From positions 1-64,000 of the forward strand of contig JASBRP010000001.1 in assembly GCA_030149365.1 (NCBI GenBank): a stretch of 64,000 nt of DNA, read 5' to 3'. The notes below the pieces were generated by a model. The model was not told where the DNA came from. It was given only the letters and a program-made list of their open reading frames with translations, and searched no databases. Numbering within the stretch: the first letter of the stretch is position 1; each line of letters opens with the position of its first letter. The position numbers and the translations under genes were made by a program. Source of the DNA: Solimonas sp. Lineage in GTDB: Bacteria > Pseudomonadota > Gammaproteobacteria > Nevskiales > Nevskiaceae. This document shows positions 51,980 through 60,333 of this stretch, piece after piece.

Positions 51980-54708
51980 ACAAGCCCGAGCCCCTCACCG
52001 ACCGCTACATCGGCAAGCGCCAGTCGCGCTCCGAGGACCTGCGCCTGCTGACCGGGCGCGGCGTCTACACCGACGACGTCAACCCGCCCGGCGTGCTGCA
52101 GGTGGCCTTCCACCGCAGCCCGATGGCGCGCGGCCGCATCAGGTCCATCGATACCTCGGCGGCGCAGGCGCTGCCCGGTGTATTCGCCGTCCTGGTCGCC
52201 AAGGACCTGGAGCGCTACCAGCCCAACATGCTGAGCTTCTTCCTGGCACCGCCGGTGGTGCCGGTGCCGCTGCTCGCCGTGGACCGCGTCTGCTATGTCG
52301 GCGACCCGGTGGCGATGGTGATCGCCCAGGACCGCTACATCGCCGAGGACGCCTCCGGCCTGATCGTGGTGGAGTACGACGAGGAAGACCCGGTCGTCAC
52401 GCTGGACGATGCCCGCAGCGGCGTGCTGGTCCATCCCGATACCGAATCCAATGTCGCCGCCGCCACCGGCGCCGACGAGCTCGATCCGGACCTGGAGGAG
52501 ATGCTGGCCAGCGCGCCGCACCTCGAAGTCATCGAGATGAAGCACCAGCGCATCTCGCAGTCACCGATGGAGCCGCGCGGCGTCGTGGCGGCGCCACAGG
52601 GCTCGGGCGAGATGACGGTGTATCTCTCCTGCCAGGGTCCGCAGCTCGCAGCGCGCTGGTTCTCGCAGGCCTTCGACCTGCCGCAGACCACCTTCCGCGT
52701 CATCTCCAAGGACGTCGGCGGCTCCTTCGGTCTCAAGGGCCAGCCCTGGCGCGAGGAGACCGCGGTGGTCGCCGCCGCGCTGATCCTCGGCCGCCCGCTG
52801 AAGTGGATCGAGGACCGCCTGGAGAACCTCACCTCCGCCAACCAGGCGCGCGAGCAGGACATGAAGCTGCGTGTCGGCTTCGACCTGGAAGGCAACCTGA
52901 TCGCCTCGCATGCCGACTACGGCATCAACAACGGCGCCTACCCGCACGGCGCCGACAGCAACATCGCGGTGATGATGTTCCTGTGGGCCGCGCACAAGCT
53001 GCCGGCCTTCAACTTCTCCGCCAAGGGCTGGTTCAGCAACACCGTGGGCCTGGGTGCCTACCGCGGCCCCTGGGCTCTGGAATCGCTGGCGCGAGAGGTG
53101 CTGCTGGACCGCGCCGCCCGCAAGCTGAAGATCGATCCCATTGAACTGCGCCGCAAGACGCTCGTCACCAAGGCCGACCAGCCCACGATGACGCCGATGG
53201 GCCTGGCGCTGGAAGACATCAGCCCGGCCGAATGCCTGGAAGAACTGCTGAAGAAGGTCGACGTCGCCGCCTTCCGCGCCGAGCAGGCCGAGGCACGCAA
53301 ACAAGGCCGCTACCTGGGCCTGGGCTTCGCCACCTACATCGAGCCGACCGCTGGCACCGCCGGCGTCATCGTGCTGATCAGCGAGTCCTGCCACATCCGC
53401 ATCGAGCCCACCGGCAAGGTCAGCGCCATCGTCTCCACGCATTCGCAGGGCCACGGCACGCAGACCACCATGGCGCAGGTCGTCGCCGAACGCCTGGGCG
53501 TGCCCTTCGAGGACATCACCGTCTACGAGGACGACAGCTCGCGCGGCGGCTACGGCTCCGGCGCCTACGGCAGCCGCCAGGCCGTGGCCGGCGGCGGTGC
53601 CTGCATCCGCGCCGCCGACCTGATGGCCGACAAGATCCGCGCCATCGCCGCGCACGTCTTCAACGCGAAGGCAGAGGACGTCTTCATCCGCGGCGGCACG
53701 GTCCACATCATGGGCGCCAAGCAGCAGACCTGCAGCCTGCGCGACATCGCCGACGTCGCCTACGCCGAGCCGGAGCGCCTGCCGGAAGGCATGGAAGCCG
53801 GCCTGGAAACGCAGTACCGCTACTGTCCGCCGCCACTGACCCTGACCAGCGCCGCGCATGCCTGCATCGTCGAGGTCGACGTCGACACCGGCTTCGTCAA
53901 GATCCTGCGCTGGGTCTCCAGCGAAGACGTCGGCAACATGATCAATCCCGCCGTGGTCGAAGGCCAGGTCGCCGGCGGCCTCGCCCAGGCCATCGGCCAG
54001 GTGCTGTTCGAGGAGGTCAGCTTCGACGCACGCGGCAATCCCACGGCCGTGACCTACAAGGATTACATGCTGCCGACGATCTTCGACGTCCCGGTCTTCG
54101 AGTACCTGCACGGCGCCTCGGCCCCCTCGCAGACCGTCGGCGGCTTCCGCGGCGTCGGCGAAGGCGGCTGCATCGTCGGCCCGCCCACGCTGGTCAACGC
54201 CATCGCCGACGCCCTGGCGCCCTTCGGCGAACTGAAGCTCGAATTCCCGCTGACGCCGCCGCGCCTGCTGGAGCTGATCGAAGGCCGGCCCATCGCCCAG
54301 AAGAACATTCCCGCGCCGAAGGCCGAGCCCGCAACGGCGCCCGACCCGGTGCCAGCCGCGATCAACCTGCCCTCGCCCTCGTCACCGCAAGCAAACATCA
54401 CCAGCCCCGCCGCGCCCTCGGTCGATGGCCTGTGGAGCTTCGTGCTGTCGACCCCGATGGGCCCGCAAGCCTTCACCGGCAAGCTCGCCGTGGACGGCAG
54501 CGTGGTCAGTGGCACCTTCTACACCAAGGGCGAAGAGGCCAGCTTCACCGGCAGCATCTCCGGCAACCACCTGCAGTGGGACCTGAAGGTCACCAAGCCG
54601 ATGTCGCTGACGCTGAAGTACGACGTGCAGCTCGAAGGCAACCAACTGGTCGGCAAGGTCAGGATGGGCGTGTTCGGAACGGCCAAGCTGGTGGGAGAAC
54701 GAGCGTAA
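51976..54708 (+). CDS. Molybdopterin subunit of molybdenum hydroxylase, with extra C-terminal domain
   Basis: A 910-residue large subunit, over 100 residues longer than usual. Motifs include GGSFGLKG, GAYRGPWAL, and the catalytic Glu in GFRGVGEGG (E729). The active-site loop is AYRG rather than the AYRCSFR of true form-I CO dehydrogenase, so CO is unlikely as substrate; a hydroxylase of N-heterocycles or other organics is more likely. After a Pro/Ala linker (about 779-815) is a beta-rich domain of about 95 residues (DGLWSFVLSTPMGPQAF...). I do not know a precise match for it. The start overlaps CoxS. Confidence 0.9.
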   Translation: MNKPEPLTDRYIGKRQSRSEDLRLLTGRGVYTDDVNPPGVLQVAFHRSPMARGRIRSIDTSAAQALPGVFAVLVAKDLERYQPNMLSFFLAPPVVPVPLLAVDRVCYVGDPVAMVIAQDRYIAEDASGLIVVEYDEEDPVVTLDDARSGVLVHPDTESNVAAATGADELDPDLEEMLASAPHLEVIEMKHQRISQSPMEPRGVVAAPQGSGEMTVYLSCQGPQLAARWFSQAFDLPQTTFRVISKDVGGSFGLKGQPWREETAVVAAALILGRPLKWIEDRLENLTSANQAREQDMKLRVGFDLEGNLIASHADYGINNGAYPHGADSNIAVMMFLWAAHKLPAFNFSAKGWFSNTVGLGAYRGPWALESLAREVLLDRAARKLKIDPIELRRKTLVTKADQPTMTPMGLALEDISPAECLEELLKKVDVAAFRAEQAEARKQGRYLGLGFATYIEPTAGTAGVIVLISESCHIRIEPTGKVSAIVSTHSQGHGTQTTMAQVVAERLGVPFEDITVYEDDSSRGGYGSGAYGSRQAVAGGGACIRAADLMADKIRAIAAHVFNAKAEDVFIRGGTVHIMGAKQQTCSLRDIADVAYAEPERLPEGMEAGLETQYRYCPPPLTLTSAAHACIVEVDVDTGFVKILRWVSSEDVGNMINPAVVEGQVAGGLAQAIGQVLFEEVSFDARGNPTAVTYKDYMLPTIFDVPVFEYLHGASAPSQTVGGFRGVGEGGCIVGPPTLVNAIADALAPFGELKLEFPLTPPRLLELIEGRPIAQKNIPAPKAEPATAPDPVPAAINLPSPSSPQANITSPAAPSVDGLWSFVLSTPMGPQAFTGKLAVDGSVVSGTFYTKGEEASFTGSISGNHLQWDLKVTKPMSLTLKYDVQLEGNQLVGKVRMGVFGTAKLVGERA

Positions 54709-54714
54709 TCAGTC

Positions 54715-54842
54715 CCCTCTCCCGCCTGCGGGAGAGGGTGCCCGAAGGGCGGGAGAGGGCGCTGTAGATCTAGCCTTCCAGTGACAGGCTAGAACTACAG
54801 AAACCTTCTCCCCCCGCCCCTCTCCCGCTCGCGGGCGAGGGG
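54715..54842. repeat. Cluster of GC-rich palindromes (CCCTCTCCCGC family) with a hairpin
   Basis: CCCTCTCCCGC/GCGGGAGAGGG at 54715-54738 is perfect; a partner with one mismatch is at 54817-54842. Between them is a stem of CTGTAG/CTACAG with CTAGCC/GGCTAG (54762-54800). It lies after the Mo-subunit gene and ends transcription region-wise, but no T-run is seen. Confidence 0.6.
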
Positions 54843-54863
54843 AGCTTCCCCAGCCCCCGGATG

Positions 54864-54881
54864 ATCAACACACCTGTTGAC
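54864..54881. promoter_or_regulatory. Operator G, ATCAAC-N6-GTTGAC
   Basis: Nearly perfect palindrome (ATCAAC-acacct-GTTGAC). Overlaps the -35 box (TTGACT, 54877-54882) of the promoter upstream of xdhC. Confidence 0.55.
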
Positions 54882-54905
54882 TAATCCCCAGGGCCACTAT
54901 TTAAT
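54877..54905 (+). promoter_or_regulatory. Candidate promoter of xdhC
   Basis: TTGACT (54877-54882), exact 17-bp spacer, TTTAAT (54900-54905); both boxes match consensus at five of six positions. The best promoter in the window by eye. Confidence 0.6.
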
Positions 54906-54921
54906 GTCAATGTACTGACAT
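54904..54921. promoter_or_regulatory. Operator I, perfect palindrome ATGTCA-N6-TGACAT
   Basis: Perfect 6-bp arms with atgtac between. It covers the end of the -10 box and the predicted start, and ends 21 nt before the xdhC ATG. Same family as operator H. Confidence 0.6.
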
Positions 54922-54942
54922 CAATAAAGCGCGGCGGGGTTC

Positions 54943-56034
54943 ATGACGCCTCACGAATTCGCCGACCTCAAGGCCGGCCTGGACCAGCTCAAGGACAGCG
55001 GCTTCGCCGGCGGCGCCGCCCTGGCCACGCTGGTGCGCACCCGCGGGCCGGTGTTCCGGCGCGCCGGCACGCGCATGCTGGTCCATGGTGACGGCCGTGT
55101 CGTGCGCGGCCTCTCGGCCGGCTGCCCCGAGGCCGACATCGTCGAGCGCGCCCGCGAGGTGATCGTGGCCGGCCAGGCGCGGCTGCTGTGCTACGACCGC
55201 GAGCACGGCTACGACGCCCTGCTGGAACTGGGCTGCGGCGGCGAGATGGAAGTGCTGCTGGAGCCGCTGCGCTCCCCCGCCGACCTGCGCTTTGCCGATG
55301 CCGCCGCCCAGTGCCTGGATGCGCGTGGCCAGGGCACCCTGATGACCGTCTTTGCCGCCGAGGGGCGCTGCCTGCCCCACCCGCGCCGCCTGCTGTGGAA
55401 CCAGACGCTGGTGCTCGACGAGCTGGGCGACGCCCGCGGTGCCGACGCCGTGCTGTCGCAGGCCTTGTCCGGCGAGACCGGCAACGGCGCGCGGCTCGAC
55501 GAGGTGCTCAGCGGCAGCCAGCGCATGCAGGTGCTGGTCGAGCGGCTGCAGGCACCGCTGCGCCTGGTGCTGATCGGCGTCGGCACCACCACCCTGGCGC
55601 TCGCCGGCATCGCCCGCGGCCTGGGCTGGAGCACGCTGCTGGTCGACCACCGCGACGACACGCCCGCGCCCCTACTGCCGGCTGGCGCCAGCCTGCTGCG
55701 CTGCGGCGCCGCGCAACTGGAGCGGCAACTGCGCTTCGACGCACGCACCGCCGTGCTGGTGATGACGCACAACCTCGAGCGCGACCTGGACTACCTGCGC
55801 GTGCTGCGCCACCAGCCGCTGCTCTACCTGGGCGCCGTGGGCTCGCGCAACCGCGCCGCCCAGATGCACAGCGCCATCAGCGACTCGCTGACACCGCTGA
55901 GCGCGCCCGCCGGCCTGGATATCGGCTCGGAGACACCGGAGGAGATCGCCCTGGCGATCGCCGCGGAAATACAAGGCGCAGTTCACGGACGCGGCGGCGG
56001 GCGCCTCAGCACCCGCGACGGCCCGATCCATTGA
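54943..56034 (+). CDS. xdhC: XdhC/CoxF-family maturation protein
   Basis: A 363-residue member of the XdhC/CoxF family. Features are the N-terminal ALATLVRTRGPVFRRAGTRM, the LSAGCPEADIV loop and the C-terminal Rossmann domain (ALVLIGVGTTTLALA-like region, near residues 205-225). XdhC binds Mo-cofactor and helps to insert the sulfurated form into molybdenum hydroxylases. It is not in the same transcript as CoxG-L but has its own promoter with two operators, so it may be made independently. Product of this gene likely serves the enzyme encoded upstream. Confidence 0.87.
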   Translation: MTPHEFADLKAGLDQLKDSGFAGGAALATLVRTRGPVFRRAGTRMLVHGDGRVVRGLSAGCPEADIVERAREVIVAGQARLLCYDREHGYDALLELGCGGEMEVLLEPLRSPADLRFADAAAQCLDARGQGTLMTVFAAEGRCLPHPRRLLWNQTLVLDELGDARGADAVLSQALSGETGNGARLDEVLSGSQRMQVLVERLQAPLRLVLIGVGTTTLALAGIARGLGWSTLLVDHRDDTPAPLLPAGASLLRCGAAQLERQLRFDARTAVLVMTHNLERDLDYLRVLRHQPLLYLGAVGSRNRAAQMHSAISDSLTPLSAPAGLDIGSETPEEIALAIAAEIQGAVHGRGGGRLSTRDGPIH

Positions 56035-56078
56035 GCCGCGGCATCACCGCACAACAAGGACACAAGGGGAGAACATCC

Positions 56079-58028
56079 ATGGGCATCCGCCTACCGTTGT
56101 ACCGCCAGATGCTGGCGCTGGCGCTCGCAGGCGTCACTTACTGCGCGGCGGCGGCCAGCCCCGAAGCGCACCAGCTGGGCACCAAGTATTCGCCTCTGGC
56201 GCAGATCAACAAGGCCAACGTCGGCCAGCTCGAGAAGGCCTGGGAATACCACACCGGTGAAGTCCCGCCGAAGAACGGCCCCCAGGCCCTGATCGCCTTC
56301 GAGGACCAGCCGACCCTGGTCGACGGCAACCTGCTGGTCTGCACCACCACGCGCCGCGTCATCGCGCTGGACCCGGCCACCGGCCAGCAGCGCTGGATCT
56401 ACGATCCCAAGGACCCCAAGGTCGGCATGCAGAAGTGCCGCGGCATCTCCCACTGGGTGGATGACAAGGCCGCCGAAGGCACGCACTGCAAGTCGCGCAT
56501 CTTCCTGGGCACCACCAGCTACCGCCTGGTGGCCTTCGACGCGCGCGACGGCAAGGCCTGCCAGGACTTCGGCGACAAGGGCTCGGTGAAGATGCCCACC
56601 AGCAAGCCGGAGATCTTCGCCGGTGAAGTGGTGGCCGGCTCCAAGCCCGCCGTGGTCAACGGCGTGGTGATCGTGGGCTCCGCGGTGGCCGACAACCAGC
56701 GCGTGGACGCCCCCAGCGGCCGCGTGCTGGCCTATGACGCCCGCAGCGGCAAGTTCCTCTGGGAGTTCGATCCCCTGCCCCGCGATCCCAACGATCCCGC
56801 CGCCAAGACCTGGGAGAAGGGCACGGCCGCCGGCTACGGCGCCGGCAACGTCTGGGCCAACATGGCCGTGGACCAGAAGCTCGACCTGGTCTACCTGCCC
56901 ACTACCAGCCCCTCCGGCGACTTCTACGGCGCCGGCCGCGCCGGTGACAACCGCTACTCCTCGTCCATCGTCGCCCTGCACGGCAAGACCGGCAAGGTGG
57001 CCTGGCACTTCCAGTTCGTGCATCACAACGTCTTCGACTACGACACCCCGTCCGAGCCGCTGCTGATCGACTGGAAGAAGGCCGACGGCTCCACCGTGCC
57101 GGCCCTGGTGCAGAACAACAAGACCGGCCTGATCTTCGTCTTCAACCGCCAGACCGGCGAGCCGCTGGTACCCATCGAGGAGCGCAAGGTGCCCACCACC
57201 GGCGCCGTGGCCGGCGAGAAGCTGTCGCCGACCCAGCCCTACCCTGTAGGCATGCCGATGCTGGCCCAGCACGGCTTCTCCCCCGACGACGCCTGGGGTT
57301 TCAGCTTCATCGACCGCTGGCTGTGCAAGCGCAAGATCCAGTCCTTCAACTACGGCCCGGCCTTCACCCCGCCGAGCCTGAAGGGCACCATCTTCTCGCC
57401 CTCCGTCGGCGGCGGTCCCAACTGGGGCGGCGGCGCCTACGACCCCGCCAGCGGCATCATGGTGGTGCCGTCCAACCGCGTGCCGGTGGTGATGAAGCTG
57501 ATCCCTGCCGCCGAGGTCAAGACCGACAAGGCCATGAAGGTCGAGCTGGGCGGCCCCATGCAGTTCGCCGCCAAGGGCTCGCCCTACGTCTACGAGATCC
57601 AGCCCCTGCTGGGCCCGGCCGGCTCTCCCTGCTCCGCCCCGCCCTGGGCCGCGCTCACCGCCGTGGACCTGGCCAACAAGAAGATCCTCTGGGAAGTGCC
57701 GCTGGGCAGCATCGAGAAGCTGATGCCCTTCAAGCTGCCGAGCTGGATCCCCTTCAACACCAACCTCGGCACCCCCGGTGCCGGCGGCCCCCTGGTCACG
57801 GCCGGCGGCCTGGTGTTCATCGGCTACACCCTGGACGACACCCTGCGCGCCTTCGACCTGAAGACCGGCAGCGTCCTGTGGAAGGCCGACCTCCCCGCCG
57901 CCGGCACCGCCGTACCGGTGACCTACGAAGCCGGAGGCAAGCAGTACGTGGTGATCGCCGCAGGCGGTCACACCATGTACGGCTCGACGACCGGGGACTC
58001 GGTGGTGGCTTACAGGCTGAAGCGTTAA
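56079..58028 (+). CDS. PQQ-dependent dehydrogenase (quinoprotein), periplasmic
   Basis: A 649-residue quinoprotein of the membrane-dehydrogenase (glucose/quinate/shikimate) subgroup but without the N-terminal transmembrane bundle. It has a signal peptide (residues 8-26, YRQMLALALAGVTYCAAAA), then an eight-bladed propeller with repeats such as VIALDPATGQQRW and RLVAFDARDGKACQDFG. Segments HHNVFDYDTPSEP and GGPNWGGGAYDP are active-site features of the subgroup. Start ATG at 56079 follows AGGGGAG. It lies 44 nt after xdhC. It oxidises an alcohol or polyol in the periplasm; substrate unknown. Confidence 0.88.
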   Translation: MGIRLPLYRQMLALALAGVTYCAAAASPEAHQLGTKYSPLAQINKANVGQLEKAWEYHTGEVPPKNGPQALIAFEDQPTLVDGNLLVCTTTRRVIALDPATGQQRWIYDPKDPKVGMQKCRGISHWVDDKAAEGTHCKSRIFLGTTSYRLVAFDARDGKACQDFGDKGSVKMPTSKPEIFAGEVVAGSKPAVVNGVVIVGSAVADNQRVDAPSGRVLAYDARSGKFLWEFDPLPRDPNDPAAKTWEKGTAAGYGAGNVWANMAVDQKLDLVYLPTTSPSGDFYGAGRAGDNRYSSSIVALHGKTGKVAWHFQFVHHNVFDYDTPSEPLLIDWKKADGSTVPALVQNNKTGLIFVFNRQTGEPLVPIEERKVPTTGAVAGEKLSPTQPYPVGMPMLAQHGFSPDDAWGFSFIDRWLCKRKIQSFNYGPAFTPPSLKGTIFSPSVGGGPNWGGGAYDPASGIMVVPSNRVPVVMKLIPAAEVKTDKAMKVELGGPMQFAAKGSPYVYEIQPLLGPAGSPCSAPPWAALTAVDLANKKILWEVPLGSIEKLMPFKLPSWIPFNTNLGTPGAGGPLVTAGGLVFIGYTLDDTLRAFDLKTGSVLWKADLPAAGTAVPVTYEAGGKQYVVIAAGGHTMYGSTTGDSVVAYRLKR

Positions 58029-58052
58029 GCGCCAAGAAACCCTTGAAAAAGT

Positions 58053-58095
58053 CCGCTCGTGCTGAGCCTGTCGAAGCATGGGCGGACTTCCCCGC
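58053..58095 (+). repeat. Partial copy of the 93-bp repeat element
   Basis: It begins CCGCTCGTGCTGAGCCTGTC and continues GAAGCATGGGCGGACTTCCC, the same as the left half of the copy at 62094. The right half is missing and another repeat follows. Confidence 0.65.
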
Positions 58096-58101
58096 CGAAC
58101 C

Positions 58102-58186
58102 CGTCATGCCGGCGAAAGTCGGCATCCAGTCCCGCAACAAGTCACCCAGGACGCGGACTGGATACCGGCTTCCGCCGGTATGACGG
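58102..58186. repeat. Long imperfect inverted repeat (CGTCATGCCGG / CCGGTATGACG)
   Basis: Arms of about 30 bp (58102-58132 and 58155-58186) with a few mismatches and a 22-nt loop. The CGTCATgCCGGCGAAAG-type arm is a familiar interspersed repeat in proteobacteria. It lies between the PQQ-enzyme gene and the small membrane protein gene. Confidence 0.6.
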
Positions 58187-58216
58187 CAAGGGTTAAACCA
58201 ACTTTCAGGAGATGAC

Positions 58217-58546
58217 ATGAACCTGCTGCGCGCGTATCTGATCCTCGGCTGGCTCCTACTCGCCGGCATCACCGCCTGGGCCATCTCGTCTCTCGGCCTC
58301 GACGGCGGCAAGGTGTTCTTCGACGACTTCGCCCACGCCTGGCGCGCGCAGTTCTACACCGACTTCCTGCTGCACGTGGCACCCGTCGCCGCCTGGGTGT
58401 ACTGGCGCGAGCCATCGAAACTGGTGGGGCTACTCTGCGCACTCGGCACGGTGATGGGCGCGTTGTTCACGCTTATCTACCTGCTGGTGGCGACGTTCCG
58501 CGCCGGTGGGGATGCCCGAAAGTTGATGCTAGGAAAACACGCCTGA
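58217..58546 (+). CDS. Small inner-membrane protein, 109 aa
   Basis: It has three hydrophobic helices (about 3-27, 47-65 and 70-92) and little else; a conserved FFDDFAHAWRAQF segment joins the first two. It may belong to the DUF2834 group, but I am not sure. An AGGAG lies 6 nt upstream of the ATG. It is followed by a good terminator. It may serve the PQQ dehydrogenase as membrane partner, but this is only from position. Confidence 0.6.
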   Translation: MNLLRAYLILGWLLLAGITAWAISSLGLDGGKVFFDDFAHAWRAQFYTDFLLHVAPVAAWVYWREPSKLVGLLCALGTVMGALFTLIYLLVATFRAGGDARKLMLGKHA

Positions 58547-58560
58547 TCCAAAGAAAAAAA

Positions 58561-58585
58561 CCCGCCGAAATGGCGGGCTTTTTTC
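58561..58585. terminator. Bidirectional intrinsic terminator
   Basis: CCCGCC (58561-58566) and GGCGGG (58572-58577) with a 5-nt loop, followed by CTTTTTT on the plus strand and preceded by an A-run. It ends both the small-membrane-protein gene and the convergent serine hydrolase gene. Confidence 0.85.
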
Positions 58586-58616
58586 ATGAAGCGGACGATA
58601 GTGCTCCGCTTCCTGC

Positions 58617-60125
58617 TCAGAGACCCCTACGCACCGCGCCGCCCTCGAGATGGTGGCCCACCGCCGTCAGCACAGCCTCCCATTCCTTCTGCGCGATGCT
58701 GTCGATCGGATCGTTTCCGAAGCGCACTCCGACCACATTCAGGGACGGCGACACGCTGACCAGCTGGCTGCCGTAGCCCTGCGCCGTGTAATTGCCGGAC
58801 TCGACTCCGCCCCAATGGGGCCACATGTAGCCGCGCGGTCCGCCACCGGTAGCCTTGTCGTAGTTGTGCGAAGCATCAACCCAAGCCCTGGGGATGATCT
58901 GCCTGCCGTCGATGCTGCGTCCACCGTTGCGGTGCAGTTCCCCGAAGCGGAGCATGTCCCTCGGCGTCGCATGCAATCCCATCGAGGCAAAGGTGTTCCC
59001 CAGGCGATCGACCATGACCAGTGCATCGTCCTGCATGCCCGCGGGCCGCCAGATCTTCTCCGACAGGATCTGCGCGTAGGGCCTCTGGTAGACCCGCTCG
59101 AGCAGCCACGCCAGCATCTGCGCGTCGCCACTGTTGTAGCGGTGGAACTCACCCGGCGGCGAGACACGCGTGAGCTTCAGCAGGTACTCATCACGCGTCA
59201 TGCCAACCAGGCCGTTCGAGTGGAAGTCGGCTCCCATCAGCACGAGCTGCTCGGGCTGATGCACCGGAACGTCGACCCAGTAGGTGCCGGACTCCATCTG
59301 CAGCAGATCCTCGACGCTGACACCTTCCCAGACGGTGCCGGCCGCTTCGGGGATGTATTTCTTGATGGGGTCATGGATCGAGTGGACCAGCCCCTCCTCG
59401 ACCGCGATCCCGACCAGCGACGTCGTGACCGACTTGGTGACCGACCACATGTGGTGGCGGGTCTTGCTGTCGAAGCCGTTCTCGTAGTCGTCGTAGATGA
59501 AGCGACCCTTGTGCATGAATCCGATCGCATTCGTGGACCCGCTCTTCATGAACTGGTCGACGCTGCGCGTCCTGCCGTTGATCTCGTAGGTAACCTGGCC
59601 GAGATCCAGCTTCGCCTCGGGCAGCGCCGTGGCAGCAGGGTCCGCCTTCACGACGTTGGTCGGCAGGATCACGATCACCGTCGTCGCTTCCACCGGCAGC
59701 AACAGGATCGAGAACTCGCCAGCCATCGTGTCCTGTAGCAGCCGCTCCGGCTGCCCGCTCAGCAGCAGGCTCGCGCGCGCCTGCAACAGCCCCACCAGCG
59801 GACCCATGCCGGGGATGAATTCATGCGGGGTCGGGTAGAAGCGGCCCAGATGCATCGCGACGATATTGCCCAGCCCATCCGGCAAGGTCAGGATCGCCGC
59901 CAGCGCCGCAACGGGGTCATTCGGAAGCGAGTACAAGCCGGCCCGCTCGACGGCATGCAGGAGCTCCTGGACCAGAATCACGCCTTCATTCGGCGGCTCG
60001 GTCACCCCTTCTTCCACACGTGGAAGCTCCGCCGACTGCGGTGGCTGCGAACTCCCCCCGCAGGCCACCAGCGACAACGAAAGGACTCCCGTGCACAGGA
60101 GACGATGCAAAACGGATCGATTCAT
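58617..60125 (-). CDS. Lipoprotein serine hydrolase, beta-lactamase (SxxK) family
   Basis: A 502-residue protein with a lipoprotein signal (LSLSLVAC lipobox, Cys22), so it is membrane-anchored, probably in the outer membrane. Residues 60-160 are a helical and beta stretch of unknown type; a class-C/EstB-type domain follows with the catalytic SxxK as S228-V-T-K231 and a Tyr in YNSGDA. It is more likely an esterase, 6-aminohexanoate-dimer-type hydrolase or DD-peptidase than a true beta-lactamase. Start ATG 60125 is preceded by AGGGGGAG. It could act on an ester of the pathway substrate outside the cell. Confidence 0.83.
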   Translation of the reverse strand: MNRSVLHRLLCTGVLSLSLVACGGSSQPPQSAELPRVEEGVTEPPNEGVILVQELLHAVERAGLYSLPNDPVAALAAILTLPDGLGNIVAMHLGRFYPTPHEFIPGMGPLVGLLQARASLLLSGQPERLLQDTMAGEFSILLLPVEATTVIVILPTNVVKADPAATALPEAKLDLGQVTYEINGRTRSVDQFMKSGSTNAIGFMHKGRFIYDDYENGFDSKTRHHMWSVTKSVTTSLVGIAVEEGLVHSIHDPIKKYIPEAAGTVWEGVSVEDLLQMESGTYWVDVPVHQPEQLVLMGADFHSNGLVGMTRDEYLLKLTRVSPPGEFHRYNSGDAQMLAWLLERVYQRPYAQILSEKIWRPAGMQDDALVMVDRLGNTFASMGLHATPRDMLRFGELHRNGGRSIDGRQIIPRAWVDASHNYDKATGGGPRGYMWPHWGGVESGNYTAQGYGSQLVSVSPSLNVVGVRFGNDPIDSIAQKEWEAVLTAVGHHLEGGAVRRGL

Positions 60126-60333
60126 GGCTCCCCCTCTTGATCGCCATTTTTGCAATGGCTTCTCTAGTAATGGGGTCGAGTATGCCGTAAACGCCCGATG
60201 GCAGGCATCGCTGCTTGGAGCTTGCTATCAGGGCCGGGGGCGACCGGGCTACGCGGCGCCACGCAACAGATTCGGAGCTACGGCGTCCTCAGGCGGAAGG
60301 AGGCCCCGTTGCCGCAGCACGCGCCGCTGGGGC

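Noticed and set aside
51976..54708. True carbon monoxide dehydrogenase
   Set aside because: The large subunit has AYRG in the active-site loop rather than the AYRCSFR of form-I CoxL, and an extra C-terminal domain.
55188..58028. 946-residue open frame running through xdhC into the PQQ gene
   Set aside because: The first 297 residues are Arg/Pro/Ala-rich and out of frame with xdhC; the real PQQ gene has its own signal peptide and ribosome site at 56079.
58617..60125. Antibiotic-resistance beta-lactamase
   Set aside because: The SxxK domain is of the EstB/class-C esterase type on a lipoprotein with a long N-terminal extension; resistance is not supported.
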